NCBI RefSeq assembly: GCF_051960575.1
Contig: NZ_JBQCEE010000083.1
Span: 1-32,453, forward strand
DNA from: JBQCEE01 sp051960575
GTDB taxonomy: Bacteria; Actinomycetota; Actinomycetes; Mycobacteriales; Jatrophihabitantaceae
Direction: 5' to 3'
DNA: 32,453 nt
A program made the position numbers and the translations under genes. Below are positions 20,833-29,110 of the stretch, in pieces. Under the pieces are notes generated by a model. The model saw nothing but the letters and a program-made list of their open reading frames with translations. It did not search any database and was not told where the DNA came from. Positions within the stretch are counted from its first letter, which is position 1. Each line of letters begins with the position of its first letter.

Positions 20833-21857
20833 CAGGCTGCTCCCAACGTGAGGCCGATCGAGACTGCGGCCGACGAGCGGAACCGGCCGAGGATGTCGTG
20901 CTTGCCGCCCCGCCGCGGATCGCTCACGCGCTGCAGCGGGTCGGACAGGTAGGCGGGCACGCCGATCTGGCGCGTGAGTGCGCCCGGCAGGCCGGCGAGC
21001 ATCGACGCACCGCCGACGAGGGCGAGGCGGGTGACGCGGTCGTCCGGGTGCGCCGTGCCGAAGTAGTTCAGTGAGTTGCGGATCTCGGTGACGAGCGGGC
21101 GCAACGCCTCGGCCGCGACGTCGGCGGCCTCGCTCGACTCGGCCGCGTCGAGCCCGACCCGGCACTTGAGCACCTCGGCCTCCTCGGTCGAGATCCCGAG
21201 CCGCGACGCGAGCATCTTGGTCACCTCGGCGCCGCCGCGGGGGATGGTGCGCACGATTTTCGGCACGCCGTCGGTGTGGATGACGATCGTCGTGGCGTTC
21301 GCGCCGATGTCCAGTACGGCCTCGGTGTCACTGTTGACATGGGCGGACGCCCGCAACGCGGCGAAGCAGGCGAGGTCGACGTGCACGACGTGCAGGTTCG
21401 CGGCCTCGACGGCGCGCACCATGTCGATCACCGCGTCCTTCGGCGCGGCGATGAGCAGGCCGTGCACGGAGTCGGCCTTGCCCGGATCCTCGAGCGGGTA
21501 GAAGTCCAGCAGTGCCTGCTCGACCGGCAGTGGCAGCACGTCGCGCACGAGGAACGGCAGCGCCTGCTTGAGCTCGCGCGCCGGCAGGTTCGTCACGTCG
21601 ATCTCGCGGACGACCATCTGCTGGTGCGTCACGCCGAGCACGATCTTGCGGCTGCTGAAGTCGTGCGCCGTCCAGAGCTGACGCAGCGCGCCGGTGACGG
21701 CCTTGTCGTCCTTGACGACACCGGCGACGACGGCGCCGGCCGGCAGGAAGGACTGCCCGAAGTTGCTGACGACGGGCCGGTCCTTGGCCGCGGTCGCCTC
21801 GACGGCGCGGATCGAGGTCGATCCGACGTCGAGCCCGACGAGGGTGGTTCCGGACAT
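20832..21857 (-). CDS. pilM: actin-like ATPase PilM of the type IV pilus
   Basis: The 341-aa protein belongs to the actin/FtsA-like ATPases. VGLDVGSTSIRAVE is phosphate motif 1, AVLDIGANATTIVIHTDG is phosphate motif 2, and LALVGGASMLAGL is the adenosine motif. PilM-typical stretches are REIDVTNLPARELKQALPFLV and LPLPVEQALLDFYPL. It is cytoplasmic and should bind the PilN N-terminal NLMP motif. ATG 21857 is chosen over GTG 21860 because AGGAG lies at normal distance. It is 40 nt from the large PilX-like gene upstream, the widest gap in this part of the operon, and overlaps pilN by one base. Confidence 0.93.
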   Translation of the reverse strand: MSGTTLVGLDVGSTSIRAVEATAAKDRPVVSNFGQSFLPAGAVVAGVVKDDKAVTGALRQLWTAHDFSSRKIVLGVTHQQMVVREIDVTNLPARELKQALPFLVRDVLPLPVEQALLDFYPLEDPGKADSVHGLLIAAPKDAVIDMVRAVEAANLHVVHVDLACFAALRASAHVNSDTEAVLDIGANATTIVIHTDGVPKIVRTIPRGGAEVTKMLASRLGISTEEAEVLKCRVGLDAAESSEAADVAAEALRPLVTEIRNSLNYFGTAHPDDRVTRLALVGGASMLAGLPGALTRQIGVPAYLSDPLQRVSDPRRGGKHDILGRFRSSAAVSIGLTLGAA

Positions 21858-21897
21858 CACTGCTCCTGGATGGTCGGAGGGTGGACGACGGCGGCGG

Positions 21898-24800
21898 TCA
21901 TGACCCGCTCACCGCGCTGGTGCTGATGACCTGCCACGTGCCGTTGGAGTTCACGCCGGACAGCTGCGGCAGGTAGGGGAGCCCTCGGGTTCCCATCGTG
22001 CTGTCCCACGTGATGTTGAGGGTGTAGCCCGACGTCGGCCGGGTGGTCGCGTCGCTCTTGATCTCCCACTGCACGCCGAGCGGGCCGTGGTGCAGCTGGT
22101 ACACCCCGCCGGTGACGGTCACCGACCGCAGGCCGCCGGCGGCCAGGGTGCCGTCGGGGTCGTAGCCGGCGCCTCGGTCGTAGTTGTCGGCGTAGAAGGC
22201 GCCGCCGAGTGCGAAGATCCCGGCCTGGACGGACACGGTGGCCAGATCCGTGCCGTCCTGCGCGCCCGCGTAGGTCGCGGTGCGGCTGAGGTTGGTGTAC
22301 TGCCGCGACGGGTGCTTCGCGAAGTTGGACGAGGTGAACTCGAGCACGCCCTTGGGCGACAGGCCTGTCGTGTCGTTCGGGCAGAAGCCGGCCGTCGTCA
22401 CGGTGGTGGCCGTGTCGGTGCACCGCACCGGGTGGTAGACGCGCACGCTGTCGTTGGCGATGAGGTCGGTGACGTCGGTGCCCGGGGTGTCGTAGGTGAG
22501 GTTGCCGGTGATCACGATGTCGTGCTCGGCGACGATGCTGAGCTTGCCGGTGACGTCGCCCTCGACGTACACGTCGCCCGGGCCGTCGGTGTTCGTCTGG
22601 TACTTCGTGACGTCGGCGCTGAGCGGGAACGAGGCGGTGGCGGCCGACGCGACGATCGTGTTCGCCGTCGTCTGCTGCCGTGTCGAGGTGAAGTCGAACT
22701 GCGGCTTCGCGTTCGCGGTGTCCCAGGCGTAGGACCACGTGCCGCTGCACGAGCCGAGGATGACCGTGCCGCTGCACGACGACTTGGACAGGACGCGGCT
22801 CACCGTCACCTTGATCGCGTCCTGGGTGCAGTCGGTACGGCCCTGCGAGGTGCCGTAGGCGGGCTGGCCGAGCAGCGGGTCGCCGTCGGCCTGGGTCGGC
22901 GCGGTGAGCGAGGTGTTGGTGCTCGCGCCGGACGCGGTGCCGGTCGTGCAGCCGCTGGTCGTCGCGTAGCCAGGATCGCTGGTCGGCGCGAAGGTCGCGT
23001 AGTAGCCGGTGTAGCTCTTGGCCGTGCCGCCGCTGTTCGTCGGCGGGGTCGGCAACGACGCCTGTGTCAACGCGAAGGTCTTGGACGAGGTGAAGCTGCC
23101 GCCCGTCCCGATGCCGTCGGCATTGAAGACGCCGTTCAGCGCGGTCTGCATGTCGGTGAGCAGCGACGCGCGGGTGCCGGACACCGTGTCGGTGAGGTGG
23201 TACGCCGCGGCCTGCACCTGCGCCTTGAACTGGGTGTACGTCTTCCCGAGGTCGGTCTCGAAGTTGTACTGGTTCAGGTTGCCGTTGCCGCTGCCGAGCA
23301 GCGTGCCGTCGCACGTCGCCGTGAGCGAGCAGTCGTAGGTCCAGTCGAGGTTCCAGGCGCCGTCGGCCTTCGGCGCCGGCAGTTGGACGAGCCCGCCGAG
23401 CAGCGACGTGATGAGACTGCCGTTCGACGCGACGTTGTTGTCGGGGGTGCTCGTGGTCGTGGTGACCGTCGGATTCGGCAGCGTGGCGCCCGCGCCCGTC
23501 GTCGACTTCAGCTGGAAGATCGGGGTGCCCGGCGTCCACGCGGTCGACGAGGTCAGCGGCGACTTGTGCACGTACACCAAGGTGTTCGCGACCGGGATCT
23601 TCGCCTCGACCACGCTCGGCGACCCCGCCCCCGCCAGCCCCGCCGGCACGTTCGGCGCCGAGACGCCCGAGTCGCCCGAGGTGGTGCACGCGCTGCCCGC
23701 GTTCGCCGCGGTCAACGGGCTCGTGACGTAGGCGTAGGCGCCCTTCACGAACACGCGGGTCGGGCCGTAGTACTCGCACACCAGCGTCGCGGTGTTGCTC
23801 GTGAGCGCGGCCGCACCCGACGCCGGCAGCGCGAGCGTGAAGCCCGCCGACACCGGACGGTTCACCGCGTTCGAGCCCGCGCCGATGTACGGGAACGGGT
23901 TCCACACCTGGCCGCCCGCCGGGCTGTCGCTGGTGCTCCAGGCCGACTGCGGCGCGACCGTGAACGAGGGGCCGGTGCCGTTCGCGGTGCCCGCGCTCAG
24001 CAGGTACGCGTCCCGCGAGTACATCTGGCCGTTGATGGTCGTGCCACTCGTGAAGTCGACCTGGCAGACGCCGTTGTGCGTGGGGTCGGGCACCGAGCCG
24101 CCGGTGGCCGAGACGAGCGGCTCCTGGAAGTCGTAGCCGAGCGGCAGGCCGCTGGCGCGCGAGAACCGTCCGGCACCGCTCGTGCTCGCGTTCACCGTCG
24201 AGGCACCGGTCGCCGGCGTGTAGTAGAGGGCGTCGCACCACTGGCTGCCGGTCGCGCCGGTCGTCGGCACGCCGCCCCACACCACCTTGGTGAGGCCGGT
24301 GTCGGCGCCCGCGGCGCTCAGCGTCGACGCGTCGTCGAAGGCGATCGTGCGCGGGCCGAACTCCGACTGCACGAGGCTGGACGGGATCGTCTCGTAGGTC
24401 GAGTAGTACGCGTACTTGGTGTAGTCGGCGCCGCTGATGTCGGCGATCAACGTCTTGCTGGTGGAGAACGGCTGGCTCGGGCTGGTGCCGACCGTGCCGG
24501 TCGACTTCACCCGCACGAAGGAGCTGGTGACGGCGACGACCTGGTAGCTGTAGGACGCCTGGTTCTGCGTGGTGAAGGCGTTGGCGGTGTCGGCGCTGAC
24601 GAGCTGTGCGGTGTGCGCGCCCGAGCCAGGGCCGAGCCCGGCGCAGGCGCCCGCGTTGGTCGCGAGCACCGGCAATGACGTGCACCCGCTCGCCGCGAGC
24701 AGGCTGGCGTAGTAGGCCTGGATGCCGGCCTCGGCGGCGGCGAGCGCCGACTGCTCGTTCGCGCTCTTCTTCGCGGGCCGCACGTTGCCCTCGGCGCCCA

Positions 24801-24912
24801 CCGTGAGGAAGGTGACCAGCAGCGAGATGATCGTCGCGACCATGAGCACGTAGACGAGCACGAAGCCCTGCTCGCCCTCGGCGCGGCGCACGCGGTGCAG
24901 GCGCGCGATCAT
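21898..24912 (-). CDS. giant PilX-like minor pilin / candidate pilus-tip protein, 1004 aa
   Basis: The N-terminus is prepilin-like: a 16-residue basic leader, then EQG|FVLVYVLMVATIISLL with cleavage expected after G16. The mature chain has no Glu at position 5. SANEQSALAAAEAGIQAYYASL follows, as in PilX N-terminal domains. The remaining 950 residues are unlike ordinary pilins: Thr/Ser/Gly/Ala-rich with many Tyr-containing segments and scattered Cys. Near residues 770-810 a segment (DVYVEGDVTGKLSIVAEHD, then IVITGNLTY) resembles a beta-helical turn pattern found in large PilX-N proteins. I infer a modular pilin carrying a large adhesive or structural module, placed at the pilus tip. The ATG overlaps the pilW-like stop by 4 nt. 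The size far exceeds normal minor pilins (about 150-250 aa). The binding target is unknown. Confidence 0.82.
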   Translation of the reverse strand: MIARLHRVRRAEGEQGFVLVYVLMVATIISLLVTFLTVGAEGNVRPAKKSANEQSALAAAEAGIQAYYASLLAASGCTSLPVLATNAGACAGLGPGSGAHTAQLVSADTANAFTTQNQASYSYQVVAVTSSFVRVKSTGTVGTSPSQPFSTSKTLIADISGADYTKYAYYSTYETIPSSLVQSEFGPRTIAFDDASTLSAAGADTGLTKVVWGGVPTTGATGSQWCDALYYTPATGASTVNASTSGAGRFSRASGLPLGYDFQEPLVSATGGSVPDPTHNGVCQVDFTSGTTINGQMYSRDAYLLSAGTANGTGPSFTVAPQSAWSTSDSPAGGQVWNPFPYIGAGSNAVNRPVSAGFTLALPASGAAALTSNTATLVCEYYGPTRVFVKGAYAYVTSPLTAANAGSACTTSGDSGVSAPNVPAGLAGAGSPSVVEAKIPVANTLVYVHKSPLTSSTAWTPGTPIFQLKSTTGAGATLPNPTVTTTTSTPDNNVASNGSLITSLLGGLVQLPAPKADGAWNLDWTYDCSLTATCDGTLLGSGNGNLNQYNFETDLGKTYTQFKAQVQAAAYHLTDTVSGTRASLLTDMQTALNGVFNADGIGTGGSFTSSKTFALTQASLPTPPTNSGGTAKSYTGYYATFAPTSDPGYATTSGCTTGTASGASTNTSLTAPTQADGDPLLGQPAYGTSQGRTDCTQDAIKVTVSRVLSKSSCSGTVILGSCSGTWSYAWDTANAKPQFDFTSTRQQTTANTIVASAATASFPLSADVTKYQTNTDGPGDVYVEGDVTGKLSIVAEHDIVITGNLTYDTPGTDVTDLIANDSVRVYHPVRCTDTATTVTTAGFCPNDTTGLSPKGVLEFTSSNFAKHPSRQYTNLSRTATYAGAQDGTDLATVSVQAGIFALGGAFYADNYDRGAGYDPDGTLAAGGLRSVTVTGGVYQLHHGPLGVQWEIKSDATTRPTSGYTLNITWDSTMGTRGLPYLPQLSGVNSNGTWQVISTSAVSGS

Positions 24913-25658
24913 GTCGTGCCACCGAGCACGGTGACCGTGGTGTCGTAGCTCTGGGTGTGCTTGCCGCTGGCGTCGGCGACGGTGAAGTCGATGCCCACCG
25001 ACGTCACCTGCGACAGCGCGGTGGTGGTGCCGTTGCTCACCGACGCCGCACTGACCGACGCCGGTGTGTTCGCGCAGCCGGTGACGGCGGCGAACGGGGT
25101 GGTGGACGCGAAGGCCGAGCCGTAGTCGACGGTCGACAGCATCTGCCCCGGGTTCGGGGTGAACAGAGTGCTCGCCGACACCGTCGCGTGCTGCGCCAGG
25201 CCGAGCACGCGGCACAGCGTGCGGTTGTAGGTGGTCTGGCCGGGGGTCACCGTGTACCGCGCCTCGAGCAGTGCCCCGTTGCGCAGCGCGAGCCACACCA
25301 TGGTGGGCGGCGTGCACGTCGCCGCGGTGGCCGACTTGTTGTCGAGGTTGCTGTAGAACAGCGTCTCGCGCGCGGTGATCCACTCGAACCGGTGGGCCGT
25401 CGCGCCGACGCTGCACGTGGTGTCGGTCTGGGGCGCGTCCGCCGCCTGGATCAGCGACTGCCACGTCAACAGGGTGGCGCGGGCGTTGCCGGTGCCCAGC
25501 AGCGCGTCGGAGGTGTCGTTCACCGCGTCGTTGCTGCTCGAGAACACCAGCAGGGTCGCGGCGCCGCAGATGGTGGCGAGCACCATCGCGACGAGCAGCT
25601 CGACCAGGCTGGTGCCCGCGTCGTCCGCACGTAGGCGGGTGAGCCCGGCGGTCAGCAT
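24909..25658 (-). CDS. PilW-like minor pilin (prepilin)
   Basis: The 249-aa protein has a 15-residue leader ending in DDAG and a class-III signal TSLVELLVAMVLATICGAATL, cleaved after G15, with the conserved Glu at mature position 5 (E20). The long, Thr/Ala-rich globular part contains several Cys pairs (TTCSVG, ATCTPP, TLCRV, TGCANT) that may form disulfides outside the cell. Size and order (after a PilV-like gene, before a PilX-like gene) fit PilW. With its neighbours it should form the minor-pilin complex that primes pilus assembly. The ATG overlaps the preceding stop by 7 nt and the following start by 4 nt. The PilW name rests on context, since globular parts of minor pilins diverge quickly. 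Confidence 0.83.
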   Translation of the reverse strand: MLTAGLTRLRADDAGTSLVELLVAMVLATICGAATLLVFSSSNDAVNDTSDALLGTGNARATLLTWQSLIQAADAPQTDTTCSVGATAHRFEWITARETLFYSNLDNKSATAATCTPPTMVWLALRNGALLEARYTVTPGQTTYNRTLCRVLGLAQHATVSASTLFTPNPGQMLSTVDYGSAFASTTPFAAVTGCANTPASVSAASVSNGTTTALSQVTSVGIDFTVADASGKHTQSYDTTVTVLGGTT

Positions 25659-26083
25659 GCGAGCACCGAGTCGGTGCGGGCGCTCGGTGCGCCGGTCGAC
25701 GTGCTCACGCCCGGCGCGTACACGAGGATGCTCACCGTGCGGGTGCCGCCGGTCGCGCAGGTGCCGGCAGGGTTGACCGCGATGCGCACGCCGTAGCCGT
25801 TCACCGTGGTCGGGAACGTCGACGGCACCGTCTTGTCGCGCTGGAAGCCGGCGAGCAGCGACTGTGCGATGGTGCTCGCCTGCGTGCGCTGCCGGCTGTA
25901 CTTCGCCGACACCATGTCGTCGACGATGGCGCGGGCCGAGACGGTCGCGACGATCACGAACAGCACCATGGCGACGAGCACCTCGATGAGGGAGAACCCT
26001 GCGTCCGACGCCTCGTCCGGGCCGCGCAGGGGTCGCCGGGCTGGACGGACGGTCGACACCGCGACACGGACACGGTCGGACAC
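25652..26083 (-). CDS. PilV-like minor pilin (prepilin)
   Basis: The 143-aa protein has an unusually long 29-residue basic leader (VSDRVRVAVSTVRPARRP...), then SDAG|FSLIEVLVAMVLFVIVATV with Glu at mature position 5 (E34). A short globular part ends with a C-terminal Cys (DSVLAC). PilV/GspI-type pilins have this shape. The start is taken at GTG 26083, because AGGAGGTGA, a full match to the 16S rRNA tail, lies 8 nt upstream. An in-frame GTG at 26092 overlaps the ribosome site and can be excluded. A strong hairpin separates it from pilA, so its expression is probably set by read-through from pilA. It overlaps the pilW-like gene by 7 nt. Confidence 0.85.
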   Translation of the reverse strand: MSDRVRVAVSTVRPARRPLRGPDEASDAGFSLIEVLVAMVLFVIVATVSARAIVDDMVSAKYSRQRTQASTIAQSLLAGFQRDKTVPSTFPTTVNGYGVRIAVNPAGTCATGGTRTVSILVYAPGVSTSTGAPSARTDSVLAC

Positions 26084-26088
26084 AGGGT

Positions 26089-26097
26089 TCACCTCCT
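26089..26097 (-). promoter_or_regulatory. consensus ribosome binding site of the pilV-like gene
   Basis: On the minus strand AGGAGGTGA is a full match to the anti-Shine-Dalgarno. It decides between the two in-frame GTG codons in favour of 26083 and may compensate for weak read-through past the upstream hairpin. Confidence 0.8.
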
Positions 26098-26145
26098 CAG
26101 GGGCGAGCCACCACGGGGTGCGCCGCGGGACGCGACGCACCGAGC

Positions 26146-26172
26146 AGGGGCGGAGGCCACGCCTCCGCCCCT
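26146..26172 (-). terminator. strong hairpin after pilA
   Basis: AGGGGCGGAGGC and GCCTCCGCCCCT form a perfect 12-bp stem with a 3-nt loop, 13 nt past the pilA stop. It is followed by the minor-pilin genes on the same strand, so it probably attenuates rather than ends transcription, or protects the 3' end of a short pilA mRNA. Confidence 0.75.
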
Positions 26173-26185
26173 CAACGGGCGTTGA

Positions 26186-26599
26186 TCAGCAGCCGGTCGG
26201 GACGGCGGTCTCGACCTTGCCGTCGGCCGGCGAGTAGTACCAGGTGCCGTTGTCGTTGGTGCCCTTGACGCAGTAGCTGCTGCCGTTCTGCTTGTACTGC
26301 AGCGCGGTCGTGTTACTGCTCATGTGGATCGTGTTCACCAGCGTCGGCAGGTCGGTGTACGTCGCGGCGGTCGGGTACGCGCCGGTGTCGCTGAGGAACT
26401 GCTCGAGTGCCGGGGCGGCGTTGCGCACGTCCGACTGCGTCGCACGGTTCTCGGCGCCGTTGCGGTAGTTGAGGTACAGCGGGATGGCGATGGCGACGAG
26501 GATGCCGATGATCACGACGACGACGAGCAGCTCGATGAGGGTGAAGCCCTTCTCGCCGTTCGCACGCCGCGCGCGGATGTCGTTGAGCTTGTCGTACAT
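26186..26599 (-). CDS. pilA: major type IV pilin PilA
   Basis: The 137-aa prepilin has an 18-residue leader (RANGEKG|F) and the canonical FTLIELLVVVVIIGILVAIA helix with Glu at mature position 5 (E23). The mature pilin is 119 aa, small for a type IVa pilin. The RNGAENRATQSDVRNAAPALEQFL stretch continues the N-terminal helix. Two Cys, C110 and the terminal C137, would close a C-terminal disulfide loop as in other pilins, although monoderms place this outside the membrane. It is cleaved by a prepilin peptidase not encoded in this window. The ATG is fixed by AGGAGG 7 nt upstream. Hairpins flank the gene on both sides (26667-26683 and 26146-26172), consistent with a separate abundant mRNA. The short mature length is the only oddity. 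Confidence 0.95.
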   Translation of the reverse strand: MYDKLNDIRARRANGEKGFTLIELLVVVVIIGILVAIAIPLYLNYRNGAENRATQSDVRNAAPALEQFLSDTGAYPTAATYTDLPTLVNTIHMSSNTTALQYKQNGSSYCVKGTNDNGTWYYSPADGKVETAVPTGC

Positions 26600-26666
26600 A
26601 GGTGAGCCTCCTGGACTCTGTGTGGGGAAGAGCCGGGCTGGGGACCCGGTCGATGTCCGGAGCAGT

Positions 26667-26683
26667 CCGGGCATCACGCCCGG
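26667..26683 (-). terminator. hairpin between secreted-protein gene and pilA
   Basis: CCGGGC and GCCCGG form a perfect 6-bp GC stem with a 5-nt loop, 35 nt after the TAG of the secreted protein. The 118-bp gap (26600-26717) shows no clear TANNNT box before pilA, so either pilA uses an unrecognised promoter or the hairpin is a processing site. Confidence 0.45.
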
Positions 26684-26717
26684 TCGGCGTGGGGCCGAGG
26701 GGCGGGGCTGCGGTGCG

Positions 26718-27857
26718 CTAGTTCACCCCCGGAGGGATCTGCGCAGTGGTGCTCGAACTGACGGCCGAGCAGGTCGTGTACGCCAGCTTCAGGTCGAGCA
26801 GGTTGCCGTAGGCGGACGACGTGATGCCGGTGGGCAGCGCCACGTCGATGCCGACCAGGCCGGCGACGGTGAGATCGAGGCTGCCGGAGAGATCAGCCCC
26901 GACCTCGAGGCCCCAGGCGCCGGCCGACGCCTGGGACGAGGAGGTGGTCTTCTGCGCACCCGGGCCGACCGTCAGCGTCAGCACCAGGTTGGACGCGGTG
27001 ATGAGGCTCATTAGCGAGCCTGCGACCGAGAGCCCGAGCTGCTGCAGCAGGTAGCTCGGTGTGATCGTGATCTTCGCCGTGAGCAGGTTGCTGTTCAGCG
27101 TGAGCGAGACCGTGCCGCCGGGGATGGTGACCGTCTGCGTACCGACCAGCGGGTTGCCGCCGACGAGCACGGACAGCAGGCCCGTCCCGCTCGCCACCGA
27201 CGCGCTGACGGCGTTGCCGAACAGGCCGAGACCGTTGAAGGCGGGCGACGCGGCCGTGGCCGAGGTCGACCCGGTCGTCGGGCACGACGAGGTCGCGGTG
27301 ACGGTGCCCGCGCCGACCACGTTCAGGCCGAGCACGCTGACATCGGTGAGGGCGGCGCTCGCCACGGCGGTCACCGGTGTGCCGGTGCCGTTCGTGAAGG
27401 TGCCGGTGTAGCCGTTCGCCGCCTGCAGGCCGACGTTCACCAGCGGCGCGAGCGGCGCGCCGAGGCTCAGCGTCGAGTAGCAGGCGTTGCCGGCGTTCCA
27501 CGGCGCCGTCGCGCAACTGGGCTGGCCCGACGGGGTCGTCGTGCTGATCGGGTTGTTCGCGCTCGCGTTGCCGGCGTTGACGATGCCGGTGAGGACACCG
27601 GCGAGGACCGTCTGCGGCGCCTGGGTCAGCGCGGCGACGAGCGGGTTCACCAGCCCGGCGAGCGCCGGGTTCACCAGCGGCCCGACCAGACCGCCGAGCG
27701 ACCCGGTGATCGTCGTGACGGGAGCCAGGGAGCCCGGTGTCGCGTAGCCCGCGGCCGAGTAGGCGCTGGTGGTGGACGCAGCCGTCGCCGGCGCCGCGAC
27801 CGCCGTTGCGGCGAGCGCGCACGCCGCCACGACGACGGCCGACGAGCGGAGGCGCAT
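26718..27857 (-). CDS. secreted protein of unknown function in the pilus operon, 379 aa
   Basis: I do not recognise this family. It has a clear Sec signal peptide (MRLRSSAVVVAACALAATAV, cleavage near APATAA at about residue 27). It has no lipobox, membrane anchor or sortase signal. The mature chain is rich in Gly, Thr, Ser, Leu and Val, with motifs such as GSLGGLVGPLVNPALAGLVNPL, suggesting beta structure with amphipathic repeats. Four Cys (SCATAP, NACYST, SSCPTT, YTTCSA) could make two disulfides. The ATG shares one base with the pilC stop (TGATG), so it is translated together with the pilus platform protein and lies directly before pilA. An accessory role at the pilus base, on the fibre or as an adhesin is inference from position. 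Confidence 0.85.
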   Translation of the reverse strand: MRLRSSAVVVAACALAATAVAAPATAASTTSAYSAAGYATPGSLAPVTTITGSLGGLVGPLVNPALAGLVNPLVAALTQAPQTVLAGVLTGIVNAGNASANNPISTTTPSGQPSCATAPWNAGNACYSTLSLGAPLAPLVNVGLQAANGYTGTFTNGTGTPVTAVASAALTDVSVLGLNVVGAGTVTATSSCPTTGSTSATAASPAFNGLGLFGNAVSASVASGTGLLSVLVGGNPLVGTQTVTIPGGTVSLTLNSNLLTAKITITPSYLLQQLGLSVAGSLMSLITASNLVLTLTVGPGAQKTTSSSQASAGAWGLEVGADLSGSLDLTVAGLVGIDVALPTGITSSAYGNLLDLKLAYTTCSAVSSSTTAQIPPGVN

Positions 27858-29110
27858 CAACTCGTCGCCCCCTGGATGTTCTGGTAGATCGTGAACATCG
27901 GCAGGTACAGGCAGATCACCAGCACGCCGATGATCGCGCCCATCACGACGACCATGAGCGGCTCGATCGCCGCGGTGAGCGACTCGGTCGACGTCTCGAC
28001 CTCGTGGTCGTAGAAGTCGGCGACCTTCTCGAGCATCGCGCTGATCTGGCCCGACTCCTCGCCGACCTCGATCATCTGGGTGACCATCGGCGGGAAGATG
28101 TCGTGGCGTGCCAGCGGCGTCGACATCGGCTGGCCGTCGCGCACCGCGTGCTTGACGTCCTGCATCGCCTCGCTGACCACGGCGTTGCCGGTGGTGCCGC
28201 CGACGACGTCCAGGGCCTGCATGATCGGCACGCCGACCGAGAGCAGCGTGCCGAGGTTGCGCGAGAACCGGGCGATCGCGATCTTGGTGAAGAGCTTGCC
28301 GAAGACGGGCAGCCGCAGCTTGAACCGGTCGAACCCGAGCCGCCACGCGGCGTCGTCGCGCAGCTTGCGCCGGAACGCCTTCGTGGCGACCAGCACGACC
28401 GCGATGGTGAGCGGGGCGAGCCACCAGAGCTGGTGGCTCACGTCCAGCACGATCTGCGTCGGCAGCGGCAGGTTCCCGCCGAGCTGCGAGAACATGTGCT
28501 CGAAGATCGGCACGATGAAGATCAGCACGGCGAGCACCATCAGCACGCTGAAGGCGATGACGATGGCGGGGTAGGTCAACGCCGCCTTGATCTTGGCGCG
28601 CAGCTGCGCGTCCTTCTCGAAGTTCGTGGCGATGCGGTCGAGCGCGCTGTCGAGGAAGCCGCCTGTCTCGCCGGCGTTGATCATGGCGACCATCAGCCGG
28701 GGGAAGACGTCGTCCTGGCGGGCCATCGCGGCCGAGAGCGACAGGCCGCCCTCGACCTCGCGCCGCACGTCCTTGATGGCGGCGGCGAGCTTCGGCTGCT
28801 CGGTCTGGGTCTCGAGGATCGCGAGCGACCGCAGCAGCGACAGCCCGGCGCCGTTCATGGTCGCGAACTGCCGCGAGAAGATCGCGAGGTCCTTGGACGA
28901 GACCCGCTTGCGCCGCAGGCCGGGGATCTGGATCTCCTGCTGCAGGCCCTTGCCGGTCTCGCCGATGAACAGCGGCGTCAGCGCCTGCTGCTTGAGGGAG
29001 GCGGCCGCGGTCGACTCGGACGTCGCTTCGAGCTTGCCCTTGCTGCGCTTGCCCGACGCGTCGATCGCCTCGTAGGCGTAGGTGCGGGTGGCGGTGGCGG
29101 TGGCGGGCAT
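27857..29110 (-). CDS. pilC: type IV pilus inner-membrane platform protein PilC
   Basis: The 417-aa protein begins TRTYAYEAIDASGKRSKGKLEA, the PilC N-terminus, and has two GspF domains. The first includes LAIFSRQFATMNGAGLSLLRSLAIL and the second RFSRNLGTLLSVGVPIMQALDVV. Each is followed by a MINAGETGGFLDSAL or MIEVGEESGQISAML motif and membrane helices, three in total, the last near the C-terminus (MVVVMGAIIGVLVICLYLPMF). It is the rotor/platform on which PilB and PilT act. The ATG is chosen at 29110 by its one-base overlap with the pilT stop. Length is normal (about 400 aa). Confidence 0.96.
   Translation of the reverse strand: MPATATATRTYAYEAIDASGKRSKGKLEATSESTAAASLKQQALTPLFIGETGKGLQQEIQIPGLRRKRVSSKDLAIFSRQFATMNGAGLSLLRSLAILETQTEQPKLAAAIKDVRREVEGGLSLSAAMARQDDVFPRLMVAMINAGETGGFLDSALDRIATNFEKDAQLRAKIKAALTYPAIVIAFSVLMVLAVLIFIVPIFEHMFSQLGGNLPLPTQIVLDVSHQLWWLAPLTIAVVLVATKAFRRKLRDDAAWRLGFDRFKLRLPVFGKLFTKIAIARFSRNLGTLLSVGVPIMQALDVVGGTTGNAVVSEAMQDVKHAVRDGQPMSTPLARHDIFPPMVTQMIEVGEESGQISAMLEKVADFYDHEVETSTESLTAAIEPLMVVVMGAIIGVLVICLYLPMFTIYQNIQGATS

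Noticed and set aside
22087..24678. 863-aa plus-strand open frame opposite the PilX-like gene
   Set aside because: Composition is that of an antisense frame (Arg/Val/Gly/Ala) and it lacks a signal, domain or ribosome site.
25659..26140. Earlier start for the PilV-like protein
   Set aside because: The extension runs through the consensus ribosome binding site at 26089-26097, which points to GTG 26083.
27858..28424. Extension of the secreted protein frame into pilC
   Set aside because: A complete signal peptide begins at ATG 27857, overlapping the pilC stop; the extension is a shadow of pilC.
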